Positions 52,327 through 61,402 of a stretch of 64,000 bases of DNA are shown in pieces. How positions within the stretch are numbered: the first letter of the stretch is position 1; the number at the start of each line of letters is the position of its first letter. A program made the translations under genes and the position numbers. Origin of the DNA: Rufibacter sediminis (lineage in GTDB: Bacteria; Bacteroidota; Bacteroidia; Cytophagales; Hymenobacteraceae); assembly GCF_014269285.1 (NCBI RefSeq), contig NZ_JACOAF010000001.1:175514-239513 (forward strand), read 5' to 3'. The notes beneath the pieces are model-generated. The model saw only the letters and a program-made list of their open reading frames with translations, made no database searches and was not told where the DNA came from.

Positions 52327-53553
52327 TTACATCTCCGGAACGGCTCCGGATAGTTCGGCGGCACGGTAGTTGGCGGCGCTGCTCTGCCCGATGAAGTAGA
52401 TCAAAATGCCCAGCACGGTGCAGGAGGTCATCACGATCACCATGGGCAAGGCCGTTCCGTTGTGCAGCAAACTCACGGCTCCCGACACCAACGCCCCGAT
52501 GCCCATCCTGAAACTTCCGCCCAAGGCCGAGGCGCTGCCCGCAAACTTGGAGAACGGAGCCAAGGACAGCGCCGAGGCGTTGGGCGCCGTAAGCCCCTGC
52601 CCCAGCAGAAACAGGAACAGGACAATGATCAAGCCCATTTTATCGTACCAACCGGCGTACACGCCAACCACCATCAGGGCGCCAACCACGGTCTGGTACA
52701 TCAGCCCCATTCTGATGATCTGGTCGCTTTTCAGTTTCCGGAGCAAGATGTGGTTGAACTGCGGGGAACCGATCATGGCCACCGACAGGATCGCGAAAAT
52801 CCAGCCGTACTCCTGCTCGCTTACTTTGTAGATGTTCATGAACACATCCGGCGAGCCTGAGATGTAGCCGAATGGTGCCGCCGAGGCAATGCCGCCCACC
52901 AGGGTGTACACCAGAAACTGAGGGTTCCGCAACACGGCTAGGAAATTTCCCAGCACCGCCTTCGGCTTCAGCGACATGCCGGGGTCTGGTTGCTTCCCTT
53001 CGGGGAGGGCGAAGAAAATCGCGATCAGGATTGCCAGCGTGATGGCACCCAAGGCGATGAACACCGAAGGCCAGCCGAACGCCGCCGTCATGTAGCCGCC
53101 CACGGTGGGCGCAATCATGGGCGAAACGGCGATCACCAGAATCAGCCAGGAAAACACCTTGGCCGTCTCGGACACCGGGAACAGATCGCGTACCAGCGCC
53201 TGGGCCGCCACCATGCCCGCACAGCCGCCCACGGCCTGCAGAAACCGCATGGCAATAAGCATGTCAGCGGAGGTAGACAGGGCGCAGCCGATGGAAGCCA
53301 GCACGTACACGCCCAAGCCCACGTACAGCGGGTACTTCCGCCCGAAACGGTCCAGCAAAGGGCCGTAGAGCAGCTGCCCGGCCGAAATTCCTATCAGATA
53401 AGCGGTTAACGAAAGCTGTACTTTGGAGATGGTGGTGTTCAGGTCCTGGGCAATGGCCGGAAAACCCGGCAGGTACATGTCAATGGAGAAGGGACTGATG
53501 GTGGAGAGGGAACCCAGAATCAGGATAATCAGAAAATATTGTTTACGCGTCAT
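52327..53553 (-). CDS. Bcr/CflA-type multidrug efflux MFS transporter
   Basis: 408 aa from the ATG at 53553 (15 extra codons in the open frame are not family-like). Twelve membrane segments; STISPFSIDMYLPGFPAIA in helix 1 and GPLLDRFGRKYPLYVG in the loop between helices 2 and 3 are typical of the Bcr/CflA (DHA1) drug-proton antiporter group. Substrate unknown. Convergent with xrtN; a strong palindromic element lies between them. Confidence 0.9.
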   Translation of the reverse strand: MTRKQYFLIILILGSLSTISPFSIDMYLPGFPAIAQDLNTTISKVQLSLTAYLIGISAGQLLYGPLLDRFGRKYPLYVGLGVYVLASIGCALSTSADMLIAMRFLQAVGGCAGMVAAQALVRDLFPVSETAKVFSWLILVIAVSPMIAPTVGGYMTAAFGWPSVFIALGAITLAILIAIFFALPEGKQPDPGMSLKPKAVLGNFLAVLRNPQFLVYTLVGGIASAAPFGYISGSPDVFMNIYKVSEQEYGWIFAILSVAMIGSPQFNHILLRKLKSDQIIRMGLMYQTVVGALMVVGVYAGWYDKMGLIIVLFLFLLGQGLTAPNASALSLAPFSKFAGSASALGGSFRMGIGALVSGAVSLLHNGTALPMVIVMTSCTVLGILIYFIGQSSAANYRAAELSGAVPEM

Positions 53554-53803
53554 AAGAATAAGCCAAAGAGGGCAAAGGTACGCTTCTTCAAGGGGCAATC
53601 CCCTGGAAAACCCACTTTTGTGCCAGTACCCTCTGTGAAACTGACTTCTTTCTACGCAGTTAATGTAGACCCGGCCAGGTGTTTACGGCTTGTTTTCTGA
53701 AAATCGGGCAAAAAACGAACATAAGTTAAAAGTACCCTTTGGGAACGGGCTAGCCCTCTGAACCAGCATCGCTTTCCCGCACCTCTTCCCTCCTCCCGTA
53801 TAA
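53554..53803. other. gap left of the phosphorylase homologue
   Basis: About 250 bases. Carries a palindromic element at 53681-53716; the minus-strand MFS promoter should be here. A possible 64-aa frame on the minus strand overlaps repeats and is not gene-like. Confidence 0.4.
53681..53716. repeat. palindromic element
   Basis: GTTTACGGCTT, TTTTCTGAAAA, GGGCAAAAAAC. Confidence 0.75.
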
Positions 53804-53842
53804 AAAAAGCCGCCGGGAGAGAGCCCCCCCGGCGGCTTTGCT
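53803..53842 (-). terminator. terminator after the phosphorylase gene
   Basis: AAAGCCGCCGGG and CCCGGCGGCTTT pair; on the minus strand it ends in a T-run, 26 bases after the stop codon. Confidence 0.88.
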
Positions 53843-53867
53843 GCAAGCGTAAACTCAGGCCAGCGGC

Positions 53868-55526
53868 TTATTTGCCGTCCTGGTACATGAGGTGGTAATA
53901 CTCATCGGCCATGCGCTCTGAACCGAAGTAGGCGGTCACGTCACGCATGCTCTGCTTCATGATGTTGACCCATTTCTTGCGGTCCTGGTAATAGGCCGGG
54001 ATAATCTCGTTCTCCAGAATGCTCATCATGTTCTCGTAGTCCTGATGGTCCTGCTCAAGATCCGGGAGCGTGGTATCCACGATGGGGAACAGGAAGCTGT
54101 TCTCGCCATGCTTGCCAAATTCGGGAATCCAACCGTCCTGCACCGAGAAGTTGATGGCTCCGTTCATGGCGGCGGTCATGCCGCTGGTACCGGAGGCTTC
54201 CCTGGGGCGGCGCGGCGTGTTCAGCCAGATATCGGCGCCATATTTCAGCTTGGCCGAGAGGTCCAGTTCGTAGCCCGTCAACACGGCCACGTTCTTCTTC
54301 TCATGCGAAATGTCAATCAGTTTATTGAAGATGCTGATGGCGCCGTAATCAAACGGATACGGTTTCCCGGCCCAGATCACCTGTACCGGCTGCCCCTCGC
54401 GGTTCACGAGTTCAAAAAAGCGGTGCAGGTCATAGAGCAGCAGATCGGCGCGTTTGTAGGCGGCGAAGCGGCGGGCCCACACAATGGTGAGCACATCGTT
54501 CTTGAAGATTTTCCCGGTCTGGTCGGCCACAATGTCAAAGAGCGGCTTTTTCATCTCGGCTTTCAGCTGCACCAGACGCTCGTCATCGTTGGTTTCCAGC
54601 GCCTTCCTCAACTCGGGGTTCTGCCAGTAGGTGATGTTCTGGGCGTTGGTAATGGACTTGATCTCGCTGATTCCCTCGTTGCCGTACCACATCTCCCTGG
54701 ACACCTCGCCGTGCAGTTTGGATACTCCGTTGGACATCTTGGAGAGGCGCAAAGCCGTCAAGGTGTAGTTGAGGCTGGTGCCGTGGGCCCCGGAAATACG
54801 GCGGGCTTCCTCCACGGGCAAAGCCCCGAAGAAGGACATTTTGGCCAGCAGGTCTACATCGTGCTCCTCGTTGCCGGCTTTTTCTGGGGTGTGGGTGGTA
54901 AAGACCATCCGTTTTTTCACCTCGTGCACATCGCGGTAGCGGTCAAAAAGGTGGAACACCAGCGGCAAGGCGTGGGCTTCGTTCATGTGGTAAATGGCGC
55001 ATCCGCCCAAGGTCTCCACTACTTTGGCTCCGCCGATGCCCAGAATAATGCTTTGGGCAATACGGGTGGGAAGTTCCGGGTCATAGAGGCGGTGGGTAAT
55101 GGTGCGGCTCAGATAATCGTTTTCGGGGATGTCAGTGGTGAGGAAGTACATGGGCACCGTCCCGAAGGTGTCGGCGGGCAGCACCAGCGCTTTGACCCAA
55201 ACGGGGTTGTTGTGGATGTTCACCTGCACCATAATGCCGGTGTCTTCCAGAAAGGTGTAGAACTTCTTCTGGAACTGAGCCGCCATGTACTGGTCTTCCT
55301 GCCGCACCTGGTCATAGTAGCCATAGCGCCAAAGGATGCCTATGCCAATCATGTTCTGGCGGAGTTCATAGGCGCTGCGCATGTGCGACCCCGCCAAATA
55401 CCCCAATCCGCCGGAATAGATTTTCAGGGCCTGGTGAATTCCAAACTCCATGCTGAAGTAAGCCACTCGCTCACTGTACTTCTCATTAATGGTATACGGA
55501 TGATACCACTTGCTGTAATTTCCCAT
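53868..55526 (-). CDS. glgP: alpha-glucan phosphorylase family protein
   Basis: 552 aa, length of the short (TIGR02094-like) glycogen/alpha-glucan phosphorylases of Bacteria and Archaea. N-terminal YFSMEFGIHQALKIYSGGLG, then HMNEAHALP, TTHTPEKAGNEEHD, VWARRFAAYKRADLLL and GTSGMTAAMNGAINFSVQDG. In characterised phosphorylases the residue after GTSGM is the Lys that binds pyridoxal phosphate; here it is Thr451. The glucan-binding parts are intact. Either this clade lacks PLP and has another activity, or Lys is supplied elsewhere. Named by family, not by proven reaction. Confidence 0.82.
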   Translation of the reverse strand: MGNYSKWYHPYTINEKYSERVAYFSMEFGIHQALKIYSGGLGYLAGSHMRSAYELRQNMIGIGILWRYGYYDQVRQEDQYMAAQFQKKFYTFLEDTGIMVQVNIHNNPVWVKALVLPADTFGTVPMYFLTTDIPENDYLSRTITHRLYDPELPTRIAQSIILGIGGAKVVETLGGCAIYHMNEAHALPLVFHLFDRYRDVHEVKKRMVFTTHTPEKAGNEEHDVDLLAKMSFFGALPVEEARRISGAHGTSLNYTLTALRLSKMSNGVSKLHGEVSREMWYGNEGISEIKSITNAQNITYWQNPELRKALETNDDERLVQLKAEMKKPLFDIVADQTGKIFKNDVLTIVWARRFAAYKRADLLLYDLHRFFELVNREGQPVQVIWAGKPYPFDYGAISIFNKLIDISHEKKNVAVLTGYELDLSAKLKYGADIWLNTPRRPREASGTSGMTAAMNGAINFSVQDGWIPEFGKHGENSFLFPIVDTTLPDLEQDHQDYENMMSILENEIIPAYYQDRKKWVNIMKQSMRDVTAYFGSERMADEYYHLMYQDGK

Positions 55527-55804
55527 AAAGTAATAGACGCGGTAACGTAAAGTTCTTCTCTAGGTAAGGCCAGGCGCGGTTTCAATTCTTGCTTCACCGG
55601 AAGAGAAAAGTTCAGGGCCAGCCCTACGTATTAATACTAGTGATATTCTGCTTTAGAAACAAATACAGACGCTATATGCAAGAAAATCTCAGAAGATGCA
55701 TCTTCTACTGACAATTAAATTTCTGTAAGATTTTGACGAAGGAATGGTTTGTCTTCCACAGAAGCTGAAACAGTTTAGCTGCCCTGAGAAGCAAGGGGCT
55801 GTTC

Positions 55805-55835
55805 CCTTGCCTGTTGGTGAGAACACCAACAAGGG
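55805..55835. repeat. hairpin repeat, second family
   Basis: GTTGGTGagaaCACCAAC with CCTTG..CAAGG outside. Nearly identical to the hairpin at 21713-21736. Confidence 0.6.
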
Positions 55836-55902
55836 CTTGGCTAAATACCTAAGGTGCCGTCTAAATGCCGAATCTAAAAAGGCTTCCCTCAAAGCTTAAT
55901 TC

Positions 55903-55955
55903 AAAAGCTCCGTTCCGAGCCTGTTTGCAGAAAACAGGCCCGGAACGGAGCTTTT
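55903..55955. repeat. palindromic element with altered core and 9-bp private arms
   Basis: AAAAGCTCC and GGAGCTTTT are exact complements; the core ends are GTTCCGAGCC and GGCCCGGAAC, a matched change on both sides. Confidence 0.93.
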
Positions 55956-56012
55956 AGAATCAGATAGTTACTATACTACCTTTGGTTGCTTTACAGACGA
56001 AGGTTATCAATT

Positions 56013-56519
56013 CTAACGGCCGAAGTCGTCCTGCACCCGCACAATGTCATCTTCGTTCGAAGGGTTTTCGCTATCGGTGTGTTGCCAGATCTCGGCTAAC
56101 ACGCCCCACTCCTCCAAACCTACCAGGCGGTGGCGTTCAGATTGCTTCAGGGTGATGAGCGCTCCCGGCTCCAGGCGCTGCAATTCCCCTTCTTCGTCGG
56201 TGGGGCTGGTCACTACACCCACTTTGCCTTTCACTACTTTCCATATCTCGGCCCGACGGTGATGGTACTGCCAGGAAAGACGCTTTTCGGGGGCCACTAC
56301 CAGAATCTTGGGGCTTAGTTTGCCTGATATTCTGAGCTCATCCACCGAAATGCCGTCAAAATACGTGTCGGCAAATTGCTGGGCCTGGTTTTCATCGATG
56401 ACAAAAAAGCCTCCCCAAGGTCTGGTTTGATCCTGATTGGCAATACCAAACCCTTTGGCGGTCAGTTCTTGCTCTATTTCCTGAAAAAGCGCTTGTTTCT
56501 GAGTGTCAGTAGTAGACAT
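56013..56519 (-). CDS. cupin protein (type II mannose-6-phosphate isomerase-like)
   Basis: 168 aa. A single cupin barrel: PWGGFFVIDENQAQQF then LSWQYHHRRAEIWKVVKGKV (two His and Glu as metal ligands), ERHRLVGLEEWGVLAEIW with the fourth ligand. Resembles the C-terminal domain of GDP-mannose pyrophosphorylase/PMI and is often annotated as phosphoheptose or mannose-6-phosphate isomerase; the exact sugar phosphate is not readable. Stand-alone gene. Confidence 0.82.
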   Translation of the reverse strand: MSTTDTQKQALFQEIEQELTAKGFGIANQDQTRPWGGFFVIDENQAQQFADTYFDGISVDELRISGKLSPKILVVAPEKRLSWQYHHRRAEIWKVVKGKVGVVTSPTDEEGELQRLEPGALITLKQSERHRLVGLEEWGVLAEIWQHTDSENPSNEDDIVRVQDDFGR

Positions 56520-57278
56520 AGTGCGTTCAAATTATAGATGTTCAGGGCTAAATTAACAGGACCCTTTGAATTATCCAGAAATATTTTGAACCTCTCCGTT
56601 AAGGATGTGGAAATTACTTACCAACTATATCATGCCCATGAGGTGGTCAATTTTTGCTGAGCGGTTTGTTCGGGTTTTACCTTATAATCTTGAGCTATCC
56701 ATTCAACCTCCACTACCCTATTTAAGAAGTAGTACTTCTTATGTAAAATACAAAGGCACAACTTCTACTAAATCTATAATAGTGATATTAGTTCATGCCA
56801 TTACAATGGCGCTACATAAGATCATCAAGAAAAAGAGAAACCAGCGGTTCAGTTAGTTTTACATTTAGAGAATAATCGCTCCCATTTTCATTTCAAATTA
56901 TACTTCATTTATCATCTTTCTAGTAGTACAATTATTGGATCACAGATACATACATTAATTTTATATTCAATTAAATCTTTATTAATCAGCTAATTAATTA
57001 AATTCAAAATCCAGAACAAAGAACAACTTTCGCCTGATTTGCACTTGATAATTTCATCCTGGTCTATTTACTTCTTGTATTCACCTTACTATTAGATCAG
57101 CAGAAAGTCTTCTAATATTCATTTCACAATCATTTATGTTAAATAGATTATATTTAGCCAGTTATTGTTGAAAATAACTTCTCCTGTCCCATCATGTTAT
57201 TTGAATAATGAAATTTATTTTACTTTCCCATCAATTACATTTGTGTAGAAAATCTAATTTGGCAACTAGAGATAATCG
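56520..57278. other. AT-rich island
   Basis: About 760 bases, much more AT-rich than the rest of the window (long runs such as AATTTTATATTCAATTAAATC). One 83-aa frame (56605-56856) is listed separately with low support. Near its right end TACATTTG (57236-57243) could be the -7 box of the next gene. It may be a remnant of acquired DNA or a long regulatory region. Confidence 0.5.
56605..56856 (+). CDS. doubtful 83-aa frame in AT-rich DNA
   Basis: MWKLLTNYIMPMRWSIFAER onward, with one hydrophobic segment (KSIIVILVHAITMAL) and a Lys-rich tail. No family recognised; codon use is unlike neighbouring genes and the surroundings are AT-rich, so a random frame is quite possible. Confidence 0.2.
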   Translation: MWKLLTNYIMPMRWSIFAERFVRVLPYNLELSIQPPLPYLRSSTSYVKYKGTTSTKSIIVILVHAITMALHKIIKKKRNQRFS

Positions 57279-57626
57279 ATGGGAAACTTTTACGAAACAT
57301 CGGAACAGGAAACTCCAGAATCCCTGAAGGACAGCACCTCTGACAAAGTGCTAGCCCTGCTTAGGTCTGAAATGTACGAGCGTGGAGAAGCCATTGATGA
57401 GGTCCTCGTCATTGCTACTTCTTACCTCCGCATCCTGCAGCAACAGGATTTTCAGGACACTGAAAAGTTTGACTGCGTTTACTGGCATCTTGACACGCTC
57501 ATTCAGGAGGCGTTGAACATGTTGGAGAACCCGAAGAAAGATTTGTTTCTCTATTTGAAAGCGTTGCATGATTTTAAAGAAACGGCAAAAGAAACGCTGC
57601 CTTTTCTAAACACCTCAGCGGCGTAA
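57279..57626 (+). CDS. hypothetical small acidic protein
   Basis: 115 aa, no signal peptide or membrane segment, predicted helical (SDKVLALLRSEMYERGEAID and CVYWHLDTLIQEALNMLEN). No known motif. Codon use and base composition fit the neighbouring genes, and TACATTTG (TAnnTTTG) lies 36 bases upstream, so I think it is expressed. Function unknown. Confidence 0.65.
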   Translation: MGNFYETSEQETPESLKDSTSDKVLALLRSEMYERGEAIDEVLVIATSYLRILQQQDFQDTEKFDCVYWHLDTLIQEALNMLENPKKDLFLYLKALHDFKETAKETLPFLNTSAA

Positions 57627-57726
57627 CCTAAGCGCTGCTTCCAGCTTGCCTGTCACATCGCTCAAGGTAAGTGGCACAGAGGCTCAATGAAAGGCAACCT
57701 GCTCGCTTAGGCTTCAACCGAATAGC

Positions 57727-57770
57727 CGCTGTTTTCAACCTGTTTTTCAGAATTCGGCCTCAAAACAGCG
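57727..57770. repeat. palindromic element
   Basis: CGCTGTTTTCAACC, TTTTTCAGAAT, GGCCTCAAAACAGCG. Confidence 0.85.
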
Positions 57771-57794
57771 CCTGAAAACGAGAAGGGCAGACTG

Positions 57795-58937
57795 CTAGTG
57801 GGGTTTATTCCGGTCATCTGAATCCACTACCTTTTCTGTTCTCTCGTTTGTGGCTGGCACCTTGGCATCAGGGGAGATTTGCCCAGGGTAACTGGCGGGA
57901 ATTTGATCTCCCAGGAGTTTTCCCCAGGGCTTCAGGTACTCTATCCGGTCGAAGATAATTTTGAGCACCGCCACCATGGGAATGGACAGGAACATGCCCG
58001 ACACTCCCCACAAGGCTCCGCCCAGCAATACGGCCAGAACAGAAATCAGGGCGTTGATCTGCACCTTGGAAGAGACAATCCGAGGGACGAGCACGTTGTT
58101 ATCAATGAATTGAATCAAGGCGTACGCGCCAATGATCAGCAGTTGCGTGGTGTAGCCCTCCTGGGTGACGGTAGCCATGAGCACGGGCAGGATAATGGCC
58201 ACCAATCCGCCCACGTACGGAATCAGGTTTAGAATGGCCCCGATCACCCCAAGCAGAATGGCGTACGGCACCCCCAGAATTGTCAATGCCACAGAATTCA
58301 TGACCGCCACAATGGAGGCTTCTATGAGCAAGCCCACAATGTAACTCTGGATCGCTGATTTGGTTTCGTGCAGAATCTCGGCTACCGATTGGGTGTTCCT
58401 GGTGGAAAAGACCTCAAACAGGAAGTTCAGGATCAAGGGTTTGTATAAAAGGAACAGGAAAATATAAACCGGAATCAGGAACAGCAAACTAAAAATCCCC
58501 AGCACGCCGCTCACCGTTCTTCCAACTAAGGCTTTGCCGCTGCTGGCCGTGTCTTTCAGAAACTGCGTCTGTTTCTGAATACTGACGCCAAACGTAGTCT
58601 CGGCGAAATTCTGCAGATCTGTGAGAATCTGGGCGAACTTGGTTTTTAAGGCGGGTACCATCTCGCCAAACTGGATGATCTGGGACGAGAGGAAATACAG
58701 AATGATCCCCAGCACCGACAAAGCAATAAACAACGTCAGGACGATGGACAGCACCGTGGGTATTTTCAGGCGCATCAGCCGGCTGTTCAAGGGATTCAGC
58801 AGAATAGCCAGTAGCAAAGAAAACGCAATGGGCACCAGAATGTCAGATAAAGTGGCCAGCACGTACACCAACAAAATGATTCCCAGTAAGATAAGGGTGC
58901 TTTTTTTATAGAATGGTTCTGAAACGGTCATAGCCAT
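57795..58937 (-). CDS. AI-2E family transporter (PF01594)
   Basis: 380 aa with about eight membrane segments. Typical features: paired N-terminal helices (LLVYVLATLSDILVPIAFSL), a long amphipathic middle, and the conserved PYVGGLVAIILPVLMA and NNVLVPRIVSSKVQINALIS. The family includes TqsA (AI-2 efflux) and Na+/H+ antiporter-like members; the substrate here is unknown. Stand-alone; a palindromic element is downstream. Confidence 0.9.
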   Translation of the reverse strand: MAMTVSEPFYKKSTLILLGIILLVYVLATLSDILVPIAFSLLLAILLNPLNSRLMRLKIPTVLSIVLTLFIALSVLGIILYFLSSQIIQFGEMVPALKTKFAQILTDLQNFAETTFGVSIQKQTQFLKDTASSGKALVGRTVSGVLGIFSLLFLIPVYIFLFLLYKPLILNFLFEVFSTRNTQSVAEILHETKSAIQSYIVGLLIEASIVAVMNSVALTILGVPYAILLGVIGAILNLIPYVGGLVAIILPVLMATVTQEGYTTQLLIIGAYALIQFIDNNVLVPRIVSSKVQINALISVLAVLLGGALWGVSGMFLSIPMVAVLKIIFDRIEYLKPWGKLLGDQIPASYPGQISPDAKVPATNERTEKVVDSDDRNKPH

Positions 58938-59072
58938 CTTTACTCTGATGGAGGTAGAATGTTGCTGCTATGACTTAATTCAGAAGCTTTTGGATGTAAT
59001 TCCCTTAGTTTTTAGTGGCTCTTTTGAAGATTCACCCGAGGCAATTAGAGTTGCGTTCTAAGATGACGATTC

Positions 59073-59109
59073 CCTTTTGAAGGGCATTTACTAAAAAGAC
59101 CTGAAAAAC
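59073..59109. repeat. palindromic element, degenerate
   Basis: CCTTTTGAAGGGC, ATTTACTAAAAA, ACCTGAAAAAC. Confidence 0.5.
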
Positions 59110-59150
59110 AGCTGGAAGCTTTACAATCATCTACTCAATTCAACAGATCC

Positions 59151-59186
59151 GTTTCAAGCTTCGTTTTTCAAAAAGAGGCTTAAAAC
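59151..59186. repeat. palindromic element
   Basis: GTTTCAAGCTT, TTTTTCAAAAA, GGCTTAAAAC. Confidence 0.82.
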
Positions 59187-59280
59187 TGGAGCCATTTAGA
59201 ATGTGAAGCGCTTGCTAGTTGACCTAAGATACTGACAAAACAAATAGGATAACCTCCAGAATAAGTAGGTGCCTTGTCTT

Positions 59281-59820
59281 TCAGGCGAGAAGATCTTCAG
59301 AGCTTGGAAAGTGGCAATACCACTCCTCCAGTTCGTCCAGAACCACCGCGGCTAAGCCCAGCAATATTTCCTCGTCGGGGACAGAGAATTTACGCGGCTT
59401 CTTATCCGCGATGGCAAGTATGCCCAGGTTAATTCCGTCAGCGGAACGGATGGGAGCCCCGGCGTAAAAGCGTAATTCCTCATTTTCGGGCAGGAATGGG
59501 GACAGGAAAAGGTCTGAAGCTTCATTGGGGTTCTCCACGTAAAAGACATCCTTTCCAGCAAAAGCCAGTGCATCCCACCCTATCTCCCGGTCAACGAAGA
59601 CAGCTGCCTCTGCACTTACGCTAGTTTTGAACTTAGCCGATTTAGTCTCTATAAAATGCACCAAGGCCCAGGGCACGTTGAAAATGCGGGTCGCCATATC
59701 CGTTACGTGCTGAAAAGCGGCTTTCGCCTCGGTCTCGTTTAGCAGTACATATTGGCTCCATCTGACTAGCCGTTCCTGCTCGATTCCAGAACAGGCGATG
59801 TTTTCAGATTTCGTATCCAT
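59281..59820 (-). CDS. GAF domain protein
   Basis: 179 aa: a single GAF domain (about 30-170, ARIFNVPWALVHFIE; IRSADGINLGILAIADKKPR) and nothing else. Such stand-alone GAF proteins bind small ligands or chromophores; no conserved chromophore Cys is evident in the usual place. It lies downstream of the PAS histidine kinase on the same strand and may modulate it. Confidence 0.85.
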   Translation of the reverse strand: MDTKSENIACSGIEQERLVRWSQYVLLNETEAKAAFQHVTDMATRIFNVPWALVHFIETKSAKFKTSVSAEAAVFVDREIGWDALAFAGKDVFYVENPNEASDLFLSPFLPENEELRFYAGAPIRSADGINLGILAIADKKPRKFSVPDEEILLGLAAVVLDELEEWYCHFPSSEDLLA

Positions 59821-59929
59821 TGAAGAACTTTAATTTGATAACTTCTATGGCTCACCTGCAGTAGGCGTTCCTCAGAAGGTGAAATGATTCCCGAACCGGT
59901 AGCAGTTGGTAAAGGAACCAAAAGATAAA

Positions 59930-61402
59930 TCAGGAATTAGGTAAATAGATCAGGAACCTGGTTCCTTTTCCGGGCCGGCTGCTCACGTCAATATGCCCTC
60001 CCATAGTGTCCAGGTGGTTCTTGATCAGGTAGAGGCCCAGCCCCCTGCCCTCCTGCGTGCCATGGAATCGCTTGTACATCTTGAACACATACTTTCGGGC
60101 TTTCTCCAGGTCAAAGCCGGTACCGTTGTCAGAGAAAGAAAGGAGCGTGCCAGCCTCGGAATTCACCAAGCACTTCACCCGGATCTGGAGCGGACGGCTG
60201 GTGCTCCGGTACTTCAGGGCGTTTGACACCAGGTTGTAGAAGATGCTATACACGTAGGCTTTGATGGCCAGTACTGCCTGCCCTTCCTCAATGTCCACAG
60301 TTACGTTTGCGCCCGAAATCTGCAGAGCTTCCGCAAAGGAGGCCAGCACCTGCCGGATGATAACGTTGAGATCCACCGCTTCCCGCTGCAAACCGTCTGA
60401 GTTGTTGCGGATGCTCAGGATGGTATTCATGTCTTTCAGGACGGTGTCTAACTGAAAAACCACCTGCCGCAGGTATGTAAGGGAGGTGTCAAAGGTCTCG
60501 CTATCCTTCCTGGCAGTGTTTAGGAGATCCGTTAGACCTATCATATTGGCCACCGGCGCCCTTAAATTGTGGGAGACGATGTAGGTGAATTGCTGTAGAT
60601 CACTGTTCTGCCGGTAGAGATCCTTCGTCAGTTTGGACAATTCCATTTCAGAGGTCTTCAGCTCGGTGATATCGGTCTGGATGACCACCAACCGATCTAT
60701 GGCACCACTCCCGGAGAAGACCGGGTTTATCTCCACACTCACCCACAGCCCTTCGCCGTCTTTTTTGCGGTTCAGCACCTCAAACGTAGCCGATTCGCCC
60801 CGCGAAAGTTTCTCTTCGATGGGCGAGTACATGGCCGTGTTCATCTTGGGGTGATGCAACAAACAGGATGGTTTCTGACCGATGGCCTCTTCCAGCGTAT
60901 ACCCATGCAGCCGGGTAAATCCGTCATTCACCCACTCTATGATGCCGGCTTTGTCTATGATCAAGACTCCGTTGTTGGATTTGCTGGCGACCAGGGCAAG
61001 TTTTTCCAGCTGGATGCCGGAATGGGGCTGCTCGTCTCTGTACCGAGCCATTTCGCCCTTGACCACTTCCCGCCCCGAGCAGAACATCAGGTTTTCCGCA
61101 GCAGACCACTCAGCGGACCACACCACCCGCAGAATTTTCCCATCTTTACATATTAATCGATTCCCATAAGCAGAGGCCATTTGTCCGCCCATCACCTGCT
61201 GGGCTGCCAGCAGCGTGCTCTCCCGATCCTCAGGAAGTACATACTCCAGGTAAGGTTTACCCTCCAGCTCAGTGGCTTCATACCCCAAGATCCTGCTGCT
61301 CGCCCCCGCAACTTTCACGAAACGCCCCCGGCCGTCTATGCAACAGAGCATGTCCGGGATGTGCTTCATGATCTTTTCAGACCAGTCAATTTCTTGGTGC
61401 AT
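59930..61402 (-). CDS. PAS-containing sensor histidine kinase
   Basis: 490 aa, soluble (no membrane segment). PAS 1 about 8-115, PAS 2 about 135-245 with its PAC tail, then a HisKA domain with His278 in YIVSHNLRAPVANM, and HATPase_c (YNLVSNALKYRS, DNGTGFDLEKA, GRGLGLYLIKNHL). Cytoplasmic sensor kinase with no response regulator next to it (orphan). Stimulus unknown. Confidence 0.92.
   Translation of the reverse strand: MHQEIDWSEKIMKHIPDMLCCIDGRGRFVKVAGASSRILGYEATELEGKPYLEYVLPEDRESTLLAAQQVMGGQMASAYGNRLICKDGKILRVVWSAEWSAAENLMFCSGREVVKGEMARYRDEQPHSGIQLEKLALVASKSNNGVLIIDKAGIIEWVNDGFTRLHGYTLEEAIGQKPSCLLHHPKMNTAMYSPIEEKLSRGESATFEVLNRKKDGEGLWVSVEINPVFSGSGAIDRLVVIQTDITELKTSEMELSKLTKDLYRQNSDLQQFTYIVSHNLRAPVANMIGLTDLLNTARKDSETFDTSLTYLRQVVFQLDTVLKDMNTILSIRNNSDGLQREAVDLNVIIRQVLASFAEALQISGANVTVDIEEGQAVLAIKAYVYSIFYNLVSNALKYRSTSRPLQIRVKCLVNSEAGTLLSFSDNGTGFDLEKARKYVFKMYKRFHGTQEGRGLGLYLIKNHLDTMGGHIDVSSRPGKGTRFLIYLPNS

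Larger units (their letters stand above)
55527..56012. other. intergenic gap with hairpins
   Basis: About 490 bases without a gene. Left part is AT-rich (55620-55700). A hairpin of the second family is at 55805-55835 and a palindromic element with long private arms at 55903-55955. Confidence 0.5.
58938..59280. other. intergenic gap with two palindromic elements
   Basis: Elements at 59073-59109 and 59151-59186. No gene seen. Promoter of the AI-2E gene should lie at its left edge. Confidence 0.45.

Noticed and set aside
53652..53846. 64-aa minus-strand frame left of the phosphorylase gene
   Set aside because: Covers a terminator and a palindromic element; no family likeness.
54045..55550. 501-aa open frame on the plus strand opposite the phosphorylase gene
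   Set aside because: Antisense shadow; His/Val/Gly-rich composition without any family motif, while the minus-strand frame is clearly a phosphorylase homologue.
59008..59048. Further degenerate palindromic element (GTTTTTAGTGGCTCTTTTGAAG)
   Set aside because: Only the left half and centre fit; the right arm is absent.
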